Of a DNA stretch of 64,000 nt, positions 55,255 through 63,166 are shown one piece after another. This DNA comes from an uncultured Eubacteriales bacterium. GTDB taxonomy: Bacteria > Bacillota > Clostridia > Lachnospirales > Lachnospiraceae. The translations under genes were made by a program, and so were the position numbers. Each line of letters begins with the position of its first letter. The stretch's first letter is position 1. The notes under the pieces were generated by a model. It was given only the letters and a program-made list of their open reading frames with translations, searched no databases and was not told where the DNA came from. The stretch lies in the NCBI GenBank assembly GCA_900314565.1, contig OMVU01000001.1, positions 1 to 64,000 on the forward strand. Reading direction: 5' to 3'.

Positions 55255-57435
55255 ATGCAGCATCATACAAACGAACATCATACAAACGAACATCACACAA
55301 ACGAACATTACACAAACGAGCATCATACAAACGAACATCATTCTCATAAAAGGAGAATTGCAAATTCATACCGCATTTTTTTAGTGTTTCCGCTTGCGCT
55401 GTTCTACTATGAAGTATTTTTAAGGATATTCGGCGGAACAAATGTGTTCAAGCACTTCTTTTCCCTGCTGTTCCTTACGGCCGGGGCGGCCGTGTTCCTG
55501 ACGGGTATTACGTCCTTTATTCCCAAAAAGCCCAGAAGGATATCGGTCATAGTCCTTCTCATCTTGTTAGGCCTTCTTTTTGCGGCTGAGAGTGTGATCA
55601 GAAGTGTCTTTAAGACTTATATGACTCCTGCGAATCTTCTTTCCGGAGCGGGCAATGTCGCCGGGAAGTACGGAGGAGAGCTCTCAAGAAGCATCATTTT
55701 CGGCATTCCGAAGATCGTGATCTTTCAGGTGCCTGCCGCACTGTACTGGAAGCTTTCCGCATCGAGAATGCGGAAAAAGCCGTACCCGGTCACTTTTTCG
55801 GCTTTTTTTGCCGTACTCGGACTGCTTGTCTATCTTATAACGTGTCTCTTTATCTCTCACGGTAAGTTTTCGGCTCTGTACGGTGCTCAGTTCACCTATA
55901 ACAGAGCGACGGAGAACTTTGGGCTTGTCACCAGTACCCGTCTGAGTATCCGCTATTCCCTGTTCGGAAACAAGAATACGAGTTTTCATGAGGGTACGCA
56001 CAACATGGTCGTGACGCCGACTCCGTCAGCAGCAGATAATGAATCAGATGGAGGAGCGGATGGGGAAGAGAACGCGCGTCCGGCCCAGAGCGGACAGAAT
56101 GTCATGGACATTTCGTTTCCGACTGACAGCGGGAACGAAGCAGTTGATTCTCTGAGCGCATATCTTGAGACGCTGATCCCGACAGACAAAAATGCCTATA
56201 CAGGACTTTTTGAAGGCAAAAATCTGATCATGATCGCGGCAGAATCCTACTGCAGCGCATTTATTACGCCGGAGCTCACGCCTGTACTCTATCGACTGAC
56301 GCACAACGGTTTTTATTTTTCGGACTTTTATCAGCCCGAATGGGGCGGAAGCACAACGACCGGAGAGACCGGGATCATGACGGGACTGGCTCCTCAGTGG
56401 GGAGATGATTCCATGATCCTCACTTCCGGGAACAATAATTATTTTACAATGGGAAATCAGCTCCAGAGACTGGGATACAGCAGCTGTGCTTTTCACAACG
56501 GATCCTATGATTACTATTCCAGGCAGAATACGCACGAAAATCTAGGGTACGATCAGTGGGTCGCGAATGAGACCGGAATGGGAGAACTGACCGGTGCACA
56601 TTATTCGTCGGATACGATGATGATGAGCGCGACGATCGATCTGTATATCGATAAGCAGCCGTTCAATATTTATTATATGACGCTGAGCGGCCATGCGCCT
56701 TATAAGGAGAGCAGCCCGTTCGTGAGCCTGTATTATGATCAGGTCAACGCGATCCTGGGTGACCAGTATGAGGAAACGACGAAATACTATATCTGCTATC
56801 AGATGGAGCTGGAGAATGCCATGGCTATCCTTGTGAACAGACTGGAGGAAGCGGGTATAGCGGATGACACAGTCATTATGCTGATCGGCGACCATTATCC
56901 GTATGGTCTCGGATCAGGAGAGGCCTGGGGAAATGACAAGGATTATATCGATGATCTTCTGAAAGCGGATCATCACGATGTATGGAACCGGGACAGGAAC
57001 AGTCTGATCCTTTGGTCAGGCTGTCTTGAGAATGAATACAAGGACATGGCGGTCGAGATCTCGTCTCCGACTTACAGTCTTGACATCCTTCCAACACTTT
57101 CGAATCTGTTCGGTCTTGAATTCGATTCGAGACTGATGGTAGGAAGGGATGTGTTCTCCAATGCAGTTCCCCTCGTCCTTTGGAATTCCATGGAGTGGAA
57201 GACGGAAAAAGGGATCTATGATTCCCGTGAAGGCGTTTTTATTCCGAATGAAGGAGAGACGGTCGATGAGGATTACGTCGATATGATGAACAGGGTCGTT
57301 CAGAATAAACTGCTGATGTCACGCACGATCATAGAAAACAATTATTACTGGCTCCTGTTCGGCGATGACGATGTGACATCCGCCGGTCAGGTGATCTATG
57401 AGGGCGGATCTGAGCTGGACGGAGAGAACGGCTGA
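55255..57435 (+). CDS. LTA-synthase-family sulfatase-like transferase with histidine repeat
   Basis: A 726-residue membrane enzyme. Residues 3-33 are (HHTNE)n ending HHSHKRR, then five membrane segments to ~210, a linker, and the extracellular sulfatase-fold domain (~300-650). Metal and catalytic motifs are MIAAESYCSAF, WGGSTTTGETG (nucleophile Thr) and IGDHYPYG. It should transfer glycerol phosphate or another phospho-alcohol onto an envelope polymer. The His-rich N-terminus is cytoplasmic and could bind zinc or nickel. AGAGGGG lies 16 bases ahead of ATG 55255, which is long, and no better in-frame start exists. Confidence 0.83.
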   Translation: MQHHTNEHHTNEHHTNEHYTNEHHTNEHHSHKRRIANSYRIFLVFPLALFYYEVFLRIFGGTNVFKHFFSLLFLTAGAAVFLTGITSFIPKKPRRISVIVLLILLGLLFAAESVIRSVFKTYMTPANLLSGAGNVAGKYGGELSRSIIFGIPKIVIFQVPAALYWKLSASRMRKKPYPVTFSAFFAVLGLLVYLITCLFISHGKFSALYGAQFTYNRATENFGLVTSTRLSIRYSLFGNKNTSFHEGTHNMVVTPTPSAADNESDGGADGEENARPAQSGQNVMDISFPTDSGNEAVDSLSAYLETLIPTDKNAYTGLFEGKNLIMIAAESYCSAFITPELTPVLYRLTHNGFYFSDFYQPEWGGSTTTGETGIMTGLAPQWGDDSMILTSGNNNYFTMGNQLQRLGYSSCAFHNGSYDYYSRQNTHENLGYDQWVANETGMGELTGAHYSSDTMMMSATIDLYIDKQPFNIYYMTLSGHAPYKESSPFVSLYYDQVNAILGDQYEETTKYYICYQMELENAMAILVNRLEEAGIADDTVIMLIGDHYPYGLGSGEAWGNDKDYIDDLLKADHHDVWNRDRNSLILWSGCLENEYKDMAVEISSPTYSLDILPTLSNLFGLEFDSRLMVGRDVFSNAVPLVLWNSMEWKTEKGIYDSREGVFIPNEGETVDEDYVDMMNRVVQNKLLMSRTIIENNYYWLLFGDDDVTSAGQVIYEGGSELDGENG
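55261..55335 (+). repeat. 15-base tandem repeat encoding HHTNE
   Basis: Five units of CATCATACAAACGAA or one-base variants, all in-frame. Being a multiple of three, slippage changes the length of the histidine tail without breaking the gene. Confidence 0.9.
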
Positions 57436-57440
57436 GAGGG

Positions 57441-57521
57441 TATCTCAGTGGGGGATTGACAACCGCCACTGAGACTGATTTGTTGCACAGCTTTAGAGGC
57501 AGGGCATCTCACACTGAGATA
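57441..57521. repeat. miniature hairpin element, copy 2
   Basis: Starts TATCTCAGTGGGGGATTG and ends CACTGAGATA, an inverted terminal pair. The first 34 bases match the reverse complement of 2718-2754. It begins six bases after the LTA-synthase stop. The middle is unrelated to copy 1. Confidence 0.6.
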
Positions 57522-57545
57522 TAATATGGCAGGAAAGGGGAACGG

Positions 57546-58190
57546 ATGTATTATATAGGATATATTCTCGGTATAGTTCTCATTTTATGGCTTATCATCA
57601 CACTCGTTAAGGCACTTTCCGGTAAGAAGGATAAGGGCTCTGACGCAGGACCATCTTCTGCCGACTATCCGTCAGCAGGAGGCTCTGCAGGAAGTGAGGG
57701 CAGCGGAATCAGGACGGCTGTCCCCGGAAAAGGATCTGAAGGCGGAAGCATGCCTTCGGGAGAAATGCCGTCCGGACCGATGCCGTCCGCAGGTCCTGCA
57801 GGCTACCGCCCGAAAGAGGATGCGTGGCGGGAAACAGAAAGATCTGAGACAGAACCGGCCGGGCTCTCTGAGGAAATCTATATGAAAGCTCCTTCTGACA
57901 TCGATCTTCCGAAGACGGCGATCTATGAGAAGGAGAGGGGTGCCTCTTTGGAGAGATCATCGCGAGTCAGGGAGGAATCGTCGGGAACGCATTCTTCCGG
58001 AAAAGAGAAGACGTCCGGACCTGTTGTACGTGCAGGCAGGGACGAACCTGATGAAGACAACGAGAAGAAGACTGTTATCCTTTATCGGGAGGATACCGGT
58101 AAATACAGAAAGAGATGTCCGTTCTGCAATACATACCTTACGTCCGGAAATACGTTCTGTGAGGTGTGCGGGAGCAAAGTTTCCGCATAA
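57546..58190 (+). CDS. membrane-anchored protein with C-terminal zinc ribbon
   Basis: A 214-residue protein. Residues 1-27 are a membrane segment (YYIGYILGIVLILWLIITLV). A long disordered Gly/Ser/Pro/Glu linker (~28-190) contains PSGEMPSGPMPSAGPAG. The end is a zinc ribbon with CPFCNTYL and CEVCG. The charge pattern suggests the ribbon is cytoplasmic. No enzyme motif is visible; it may be a membrane tether or sensor. GGAAAGGGG precedes the start. Confidence 0.65.
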   Translation: MYYIGYILGIVLILWLIITLVKALSGKKDKGSDAGPSSADYPSAGGSAGSEGSGIRTAVPGKGSEGGSMPSGEMPSGPMPSAGPAGYRPKEDAWRETERSETEPAGLSEEIYMKAPSDIDLPKTAIYEKERGASLERSSRVREESSGTHSSGKEKTSGPVVRAGRDEPDEDNEKKTVILYREDTGKYRKRCPFCNTYLTSGNTFCEVCGSKVSA

Positions 58191-58291
58191 GAACATACTT
58201 TCCTGCGAAAAAGCCGGGGGGCCTATGGCAGTTTTCAGCTGATAATTAAAAACGTCCGTGCAGTCTTTGGTAACATGTGGAGGCTTTCAAG

Positions 58292-59242
58292 ATGGATGAA
58301 AAAAAAGAAAAAAGAAGAGCAGTCTGGCGAATGGTCTTCATTGTAGCGTTGATCGGGGCGCTTGCGCTCCTTGGATTTGTTGCCTGGAGGCTGTATTCTG
58401 ACTGGAAGGCCGAGCAGGACTATAAGCACGCTGCAGCGTCGGTTGCTGTCACCCCCGAGGAAACGCCTGAACCGGAACCCACAGAGACCGCCGAGGAGAT
58501 CGAGGCAGCGGAATTCACCGGGGAACGGGACGGAGAAGCGGCGAAGCTGCCGGAAGGGATTTTTTCAGGTCTGGGAAATCCGATCGACTTTGCTGAACTC
58601 AGATCCATAAATGATGAACTGTATGCCTGGATCCGTATTCCGAACACGAATATTGATTATCCGATCGCTCAGAGTGCAACAGATGATTTGTTTTATCTGA
58701 ACCATGATATGTATAAGGGCGACAGATTTGCAGGCTGTATTTACACAGAAAGCGGAAATTCCAAAAATTTTACAGATCCGAATACTGTTGTATACGGACA
58801 TAATATGCGGAATGGAAGCATGTTCCAGAATCTTCATTATTATGAGGATCCGGAATTCTTTGAGCAGAATCCGTTCGTGTACATATACACCGAGGACAAG
58901 ATCCGGATCTATGAGGTCTTTGCTTCATATATTTACGATGACAGACACATCCTGAATTCGTTCAATTTTAATGATCCGAAAGTCTTTGCACAATATCTTG
59001 AAGACATCATTCACGTACATTCGATGGATAAAAATATCCGAACGGAGCTCGCGGAGAAAATTGACAATACCTGCCGGATCCTTACCCTGACGACATGCAT
59101 CGGGAGTATGACGGAAAACAGGTATCTTGTGCAGGGAGTACTTGTCTGGGAGGGGACGGAAGAAGAGCTGGATCAGGCGATCACGGATTCCAATGCCGAA
59201 CCGGAAACAGCTTCGACGGTCATCCCGGAAGCGACGCAGTGA
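58292..59242 (+). CDS. srtB: class B sortase
   Basis: A 316-residue transpeptidase. One N-terminal membrane segment (~18-38) leads into the sortase barrel. The catalytic triad is His in VVYGHNM (~168), Cys in LTLTTC (~268) and Arg in NRYLVQG (~276). The TLTTC form with the long helix before it is class B. It anchors surface or pilus proteins to the cell wall. No LPxTG-type substrate is in the window. ATG 58292 follows GTGGAGG; GTG 58277 overlaps that site. Confidence 0.9.
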   Translation: MDEKKEKRRAVWRMVFIVALIGALALLGFVAWRLYSDWKAEQDYKHAAASVAVTPEETPEPEPTETAEEIEAAEFTGERDGEAAKLPEGIFSGLGNPIDFAELRSINDELYAWIRIPNTNIDYPIAQSATDDLFYLNHDMYKGDRFAGCIYTESGNSKNFTDPNTVVYGHNMRNGSMFQNLHYYEDPEFFEQNPFVYIYTEDKIRIYEVFASYIYDDRHILNSFNFNDPKVFAQYLEDIIHVHSMDKNIRTELAEKIDNTCRILTLTTCIGSMTENRYLVQGVLVWEGTEEELDQAITDSNAEPETASTVIPEATQ

Positions 59243-59330
59243 TAACGCCTGTCTGCTTTGCATGTACGGAACAGTGTACGAAAATTTTTGCATTTTTGCG
59301 TTAATCAGGTCCTTATTGAAGAATGTGATA

Positions 59331-59359
59331 TTGAAATAATATGTAAAATCTGCTAAACT
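59331..59359 (+). promoter_or_regulatory. promoter for the small HTH gene
   Basis: TTGAAA (59331-59336), 17-base spacer, TAAACT (59354-59359). A palindrome sits just downstream. Confidence 0.6.
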
Positions 59360-59368
59360 ACTATTTGT

Positions 59369-59385
59369 TATAGTTCCAGACTATA
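59369..59385. promoter_or_regulatory. candidate operator of the HTH regulator
   Basis: TATAGT-TCCAG-ACTATA, perfect 6-base arms at the expected transcription start. Consistent with autoregulation by the encoded Xre-type protein. Confidence 0.55.
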
Positions 59386-59438
59386 GGACAACTGAAAATT
59401 GAGGCACGGTGTTTCTTGAAGATTTCGAAGGAGGGGCA

Positions 59439-59654
59439 ATGGAAAAATTCAAGATATCGCTTAAAGCTGCGCGCGTTAATGCGAACATGACTCAGGAACA
59501 GGTCGCAAAAGCTGTGCACAGAAACAAGCAGACTATCGTCAACTGGGAGACAGGCATTACTGATATTACATTCGGGGATGTCCTGAAATTGTGTGAACTG
59601 TATGAAGTTCCTGTTGAACTCATTCGGGGACCGGAAAAAGTGAACAACGAGTAA
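59439..59654 (+). CDS. small Xre-family HTH regulator
   Basis: A 71-residue DNA-binding protein. The whole chain is one helix-turn-helix domain: LKAARVNANMTQEQVAKAV, KQTIVNWETGI and LCELYEVPVELI. AAGGAGGGG fixes ATG 59439; an ATG at 59409 lacks one. The gene has its own promoter, operator and terminator. It may be a stand-alone autorepressor or a phage-type relic, and no partner gene is adjacent. Confidence 0.88.
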   Translation: MEKFKISLKAARVNANMTQEQVAKAVHRNKQTIVNWETGITDITFGDVLKLCELYEVPVELIRGPEKVNNE

Positions 59655-59662
59655 ACAGTATT

Positions 59663-59697
59663 GATCGCCGACGTAAGTCGGCGATCTCTTTTTTTGC
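59663..59697 (+). terminator. intrinsic terminator after the HTH gene
   Basis: GATCGCCGAC-GTAA-GTCGGCGATC followed by CTCTTTTTTT. Confidence 0.9.
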
Positions 59698-59763
59698 TTT
59701 TTTTATTTAAGAATCTTAAAAATCCCAAAAAAACTGCAGTTTCAGTGTCTTTTCTGTGTCCTT

Positions 59764-59792
59764 TTATATGTTATAAATAAAATAACATATAA
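59764..59792. promoter_or_regulatory. AT-rich palindrome upstream of the response regulator
   Basis: TTATATGTTAT and ATAACATATAA are perfect 11-base arms around AAATAAA, in an AT-rich leader 117 bases ahead of the start codon. It is a likely regulator-binding site, possibly for the response regulator itself. Confidence 0.5.
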
Positions 59793-59908
59793 ATATGTCG
59801 AAATTTGCAGGTACTTACATAATTAAAAGATAAAGATAAATGTTGCAGCCGTCCATAAGGCACGCAGATTGTTGCGTGGATTTTCTATATTAACGGAGGA
59901 ATCTGGCC

Positions 59909-60622
59909 ATGCAGGAAGATAATATTAAAATTTTGATAGTGGAAAACAACAGAGAAGTTTCAAGCCTTCTTCGTATGTACCTTGTGGGCAGTCATTTCGA
60001 TGTGTACGAAAGCAATGAATCCGGTGCGGCGGAGCGCGCTGCTGAGGAAAACCCGGACTGCCTTATCCTCGGACTTAAATCGGATATCAGGGAGAATATG
60101 AATACGATCCGCTGCATACGGAAGCAGACGTTTGCGCCGATCGTCATCATTTCCGGGCATGAGGATGATGAGGAGCAGATCCTTGTGCTGAACAATGGGG
60201 CGGACGATTATATTAAGAAACCTTTTAATCCGCTGATTGCTGTCTCACGTGTCAATGCGGCTGTGAGAAGGTACAGAAAATGGAATGCGACAGACACGGC
60301 GGAAAAAGAGCATAATGAGCTCCGGGTCGGTGATCTCGTTCTCGATAACGAATCTCTGATCCTCCTCAAGAACGGGGAAACCATCCACCTTACGATCAAC
60401 GAATTTAAGATCCTCAGACTTCTGATGAGGCATCCCGGGGAAATCTTAACGAAGTCGGATTTATGCAGAGCGGTCAACGGGACGCTTTATGAAAACTATG
60501 AGAATGCGATCATGGTGCATATTTCACATCTTCGTGACAAGATCGAGGATGATTCAAGAGAACCGAAATATATCCGAAATGTAAGGGGGCTCGGATACAA
60601 AATCAGCGCATTAAGTTCATAA
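59909..60622 (+). CDS. atypical OmpR/PhoB-family response regulator
   Basis: A 237-residue regulator. The receiver domain (~1-120) lacks the phosphorylation Asp: the strand ILG55L has Gly at that place, and the acidic pair reads ENN at 12-14. The Lys of the KKPF motif is kept. The C-terminal winged helix (~140-235) is complete, with LTINEFKILRLLMRHPGEILTK and VRGLGYKI. No histidine kinase is adjacent. It probably works without phosphorylation, by expression level or ligand. GGAGG precedes the start. Confidence 0.82.
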   Translation: MQEDNIKILIVENNREVSSLLRMYLVGSHFDVYESNESGAAERAAEENPDCLILGLKSDIRENMNTIRCIRKQTFAPIVIISGHEDDEEQILVLNNGADDYIKKPFNPLIAVSRVNAAVRRYRKWNATDTAEKEHNELRVGDLVLDNESLILLKNGETIHLTINEFKILRLLMRHPGEILTKSDLCRAVNGTLYENYENAIMVHISHLRDKIEDDSREPKYIRNVRGLGYKISALSS

Positions 60623-60633
60623 GGTAATCAGAA

Positions 60634-60672
60634 AGAATCAGGAACGTCCCGGCATTCCTGATTCTTTTTTTT
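60634..60672 (+). terminator. intrinsic terminator after the response regulator
   Basis: AGAATCAGGAA and TTCCTGATTCT pair around a 10-base loop, followed by TTTTTTT. Confidence 0.9.
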
Positions 60673-60756
60673 GCCGTACAGGGTTCGATGTACATTCCTC
60701 TTTGCGCGGATCCGGCAGAGCGGGATTCATTTTAAAGCCATTTCCGGCCATAATAC

Positions 60757-60785
60757 TTGAAAAAACAATATTCTTCTAGTAGAAT
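60757..60785 (+). promoter_or_regulatory. promoter for the EF-G-like gene
   Basis: TTGAAA (60757-60762), 17-base spacer, TAGAAT (60780-60785), 28 bases before the start codon. Confidence 0.65.
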
Positions 60786-60813
60786 AGTCGAAGAATGTTT
60801 TTTGGAGGTTACT

Positions 60814-62907
60814 ATGAAGGTATATACAACTGACAGAATCCGAAACGTTGTGCTTCTTGGCCATGGCGGATCGGGTAAGACGACACTTACAGAAGCGATG
60901 GCTTACCTTGGTGGGATTACAAGCCGTATGGGTACCGTGACAGACGGAAATACCATCAGCGACTACGATAAGGAAGAAATCAAAAGAAAATTCTCGATCG
61001 GCGCGAGTGTTGTCCCGGTAGAGTGGAATAAAGTCAAGATCAATGTTCTCGATACACCCGGATATTTCGACTTTGTCGGCGAAGTAGAGCAGGCTGCAGG
61101 TGTTGCAGATGCCGCTATCATCGTTATCTCCGGTAAGGACGGCATCACAGTCGGTACCGAGAAGGCATGGGAACTCTGTGAGGAGAGAAATCTTCCGCGC
61201 ATGTTCTTTATCACCAATATGGACAATAACGATGCTTCCTACCGCACGATCGTGGAGAATCTTCAGGAGATGTACGGCAAGAAAGTCGCTCCGATCCATA
61301 TGCCGATCCGTGAGAATGAGAAGTTTGTCGGATACGTCAGCATTGTCAAGCAGACAGGACGCCGCTTCGTCAATAAGCAGGAGAAGGTTCCGTGCGATGT
61401 TCCGGAGCATCTTCAGGAGTATCTTGAATCCTACAGAGAGTCCCTGATGGAGTCTGTAGCGGAGACGAGCGAAGAATTCATGGATCGCTACTTCAGCGGC
61501 GAAGAGTTCTCAGAGAAGGAAATCGCCATGGCACTCGCGACCAATATGCGTGACTGTGCGATCGTTCCGGTCAGCATGGGCTCTCCGATCAATCTGCAGG
61601 GCGTGGCAAATCTCATGGATGACATTGTTGAGATGTTCCCGGATCCGACGCAGCGTGCATGCAACGGCATCCTTCAGAAGACAAACGAGATTTTCGAGGC
61701 GAATTTTGATTTCCAGAAGCCGAAGTCCGCGTATGTCTTCAAGACGATCGCTGACCCGTTCATCGGTAAGTACAGCTTCATCAAGGTCTGCTCCGGTGTT
61801 CTGAAATCTGACGATACGCTCTACGATGTTCAGAAGGAATCCGAGATGCGTCTCGGCAAGCTCTATATCATGACCGGCAATAAGGCCCAGGAAGTTCCCG
61901 AGCTCTTCGCCGGAGATATCGGTGCACTTGCAAAGCTTGGCGATGTGAATACGGGTGACACTCTGTCCAACAAGGCAAATCCGGTAACGTTTGCGAGGAC
62001 AACGCTTTCGACTCCGTACACGGTCAAGAGATATAAGGCAGTCAAGAAGGGAGATGAAGATAAGATTGCTTCCTCGCTTTCCAAGCTTGCTGCGGAAGAC
62101 AATACATTTAAGGTCGTCAATGACTCCGCGAACCGCCAGACCCTGATCTACGGTATCGGTGAGCAGCAGCTCGAGATCATCAAGAGCAAGCTGAAAGAGC
62201 GCTATAAGGTCGATATCGAGCTCGATACGCCGAAGGTCGCTTTCCGAGAGACGATCAGAAAGAATTCTGATGTAGAAGGAAAGTACAAGAAGCAGACCGG
62301 CGGTCACGGACAGTACGGACATGTCAAGATGCGTTTCGAGCCGAGCGGCGATCAGTCAAAGCCGTACGAGTTCGCTATTGAAGTCGTAGGCGGCGCTGTT
62401 CCGAAGAACTATTATCCGGCAGTTGAGAAGGGACTGAATGAGAGTGTAGCCAAGGGCCCGCTTGCGGCTTATCCGGTCGTCGGCGTAAAGGCTGTTCTCT
62501 ATGATGGATCCTATCACCCGGTAGACTCTTCTGAGCAGGCTTTCAAGACAGCAACGCATATGGCATTTAAGGATGGCTTCCTGAAGGCAAGCCCGGTCCT
62601 CCTTGAGCCGATCATCAGCCTCAAGGTCAAGGTGCGCGATAAATTCACAGGTGATGTCATGGGCGATCTGAATAAGCGCCGTGGCCGCGTCATGGGAATG
62701 AATCCGGATCACAAGGGCAATACAATCATTGAAGCGGAAGTTCCGCAGAAGGAAATGGACGGGTACGGTACGATCCTTCGCTCCATGACCGGCGGACAGG
62801 GAGAGTTCTCCTACGAGTTCGCAAGATATGAGCAGGCTCCGGCGGATGTCCAGGAGAAGGAGATCAAGGCCCGTCAGGAAGAACTGCAGGAAGGCAGCGA
62901 CGACTGA
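60814..62907 (+). CDS. elongation factor G paralogue (EF-G2-like)
   Basis: A 697-residue translational GTPase with all five EF-G domains. The P-loop is GHGGSGKTTLTEA, whereas canonical EF-G has AHIDAGKTTTTE, so this is the paralogous branch. DTPGYFDFVGEV is the G3 region; the guanine motif reads NMDN instead of NKMD. Domain IV (RKNSDVEGKYKKQTGGHGQYG) and V are present. It may assist translocation or recycling under some condition. GGAGG fixes ATG 60814. It has its own promoter and double terminator; canonical fusA is not in the window. Confidence 0.88.
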   Translation: MKVYTTDRIRNVVLLGHGGSGKTTLTEAMAYLGGITSRMGTVTDGNTISDYDKEEIKRKFSIGASVVPVEWNKVKINVLDTPGYFDFVGEVEQAAGVADAAIIVISGKDGITVGTEKAWELCEERNLPRMFFITNMDNNDASYRTIVENLQEMYGKKVAPIHMPIRENEKFVGYVSIVKQTGRRFVNKQEKVPCDVPEHLQEYLESYRESLMESVAETSEEFMDRYFSGEEFSEKEIAMALATNMRDCAIVPVSMGSPINLQGVANLMDDIVEMFPDPTQRACNGILQKTNEIFEANFDFQKPKSAYVFKTIADPFIGKYSFIKVCSGVLKSDDTLYDVQKESEMRLGKLYIMTGNKAQEVPELFAGDIGALAKLGDVNTGDTLSNKANPVTFARTTLSTPYTVKRYKAVKKGDEDKIASSLSKLAAEDNTFKVVNDSANRQTLIYGIGEQQLEIIKSKLKERYKVDIELDTPKVAFRETIRKNSDVEGKYKKQTGGHGQYGHVKMRFEPSGDQSKPYEFAIEVVGGAVPKNYYPAVEKGLNESVAKGPLAAYPVVGVKAVLYDGSYHPVDSSEQAFKTATHMAFKDGFLKASPVLLEPIISLKVKVRDKFTGDVMGDLNKRRGRVMGMNPDHKGNTIIEAEVPQKEMDGYGTILRSMTGGQGEFSYEFARYEQAPADVQEKEIKARQEELQEGSDD

Positions 62908-62941
62908 TCAGGACGTCTTCTACAATGATTCACAAAAGAGA

Positions 62942-62976
62942 AAGGTCTCCGCGCATATGCGCGGAGACCTTTTTTG
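62942..62976 (+). terminator. first of two terminators after EF-G-like gene
   Basis: AAGGTCTCCGCGC-AT-GCGCGGAGACCTTTTTT; perfect stem and T-run. Confidence 0.92.
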
Positions 62977-62984
62977 CGCAAAAA

Positions 62985-63024
62985 GACCCGCACCGATTGT
63001 TCTCGGCACGGGTCCTTGTTTTTG
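62985..63024 (+). terminator. second terminator, tandem
   Basis: GACCCG(CACCGA) pairs with (TCGGCA)CGGGTC, followed by CTTGTTTTT. It backs up the first and separates the EF-G-like gene from convergent prs. Confidence 0.75.
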
Positions 63025-63030
63025 CAGTAT

Positions 63031-63120
63031 TATTCTTCATCGCGTAATGGTCGTGATCCTGATCTCTGACGCAGAATGCTCGTGATTCCAATCATGAGAT
63101 GAATACGCGAAGTGAAATCC
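63031..63120. repeat. dispersed intergenic repeat, copy E
   Basis: Holds TTCTTCATCGCG (as copies A and B), GATCTCTGACGCAGAAT (as copy C) and GATGAATACGCG-AAGTGAAA (as copies C and D), linking the copies into one family. Lies between convergent genes. Confidence 0.6.
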
Positions 63121-63166
63121 GGCTTCGTCGTTCTTCAGATATTCTCTGCGATCCGAAGATGCCCGG

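Noticed and set aside
55261-55335. CRISPR-like or mobile repeat
   Set aside because: The 15-base units are in-frame codons of an open gene and carry no spacers.
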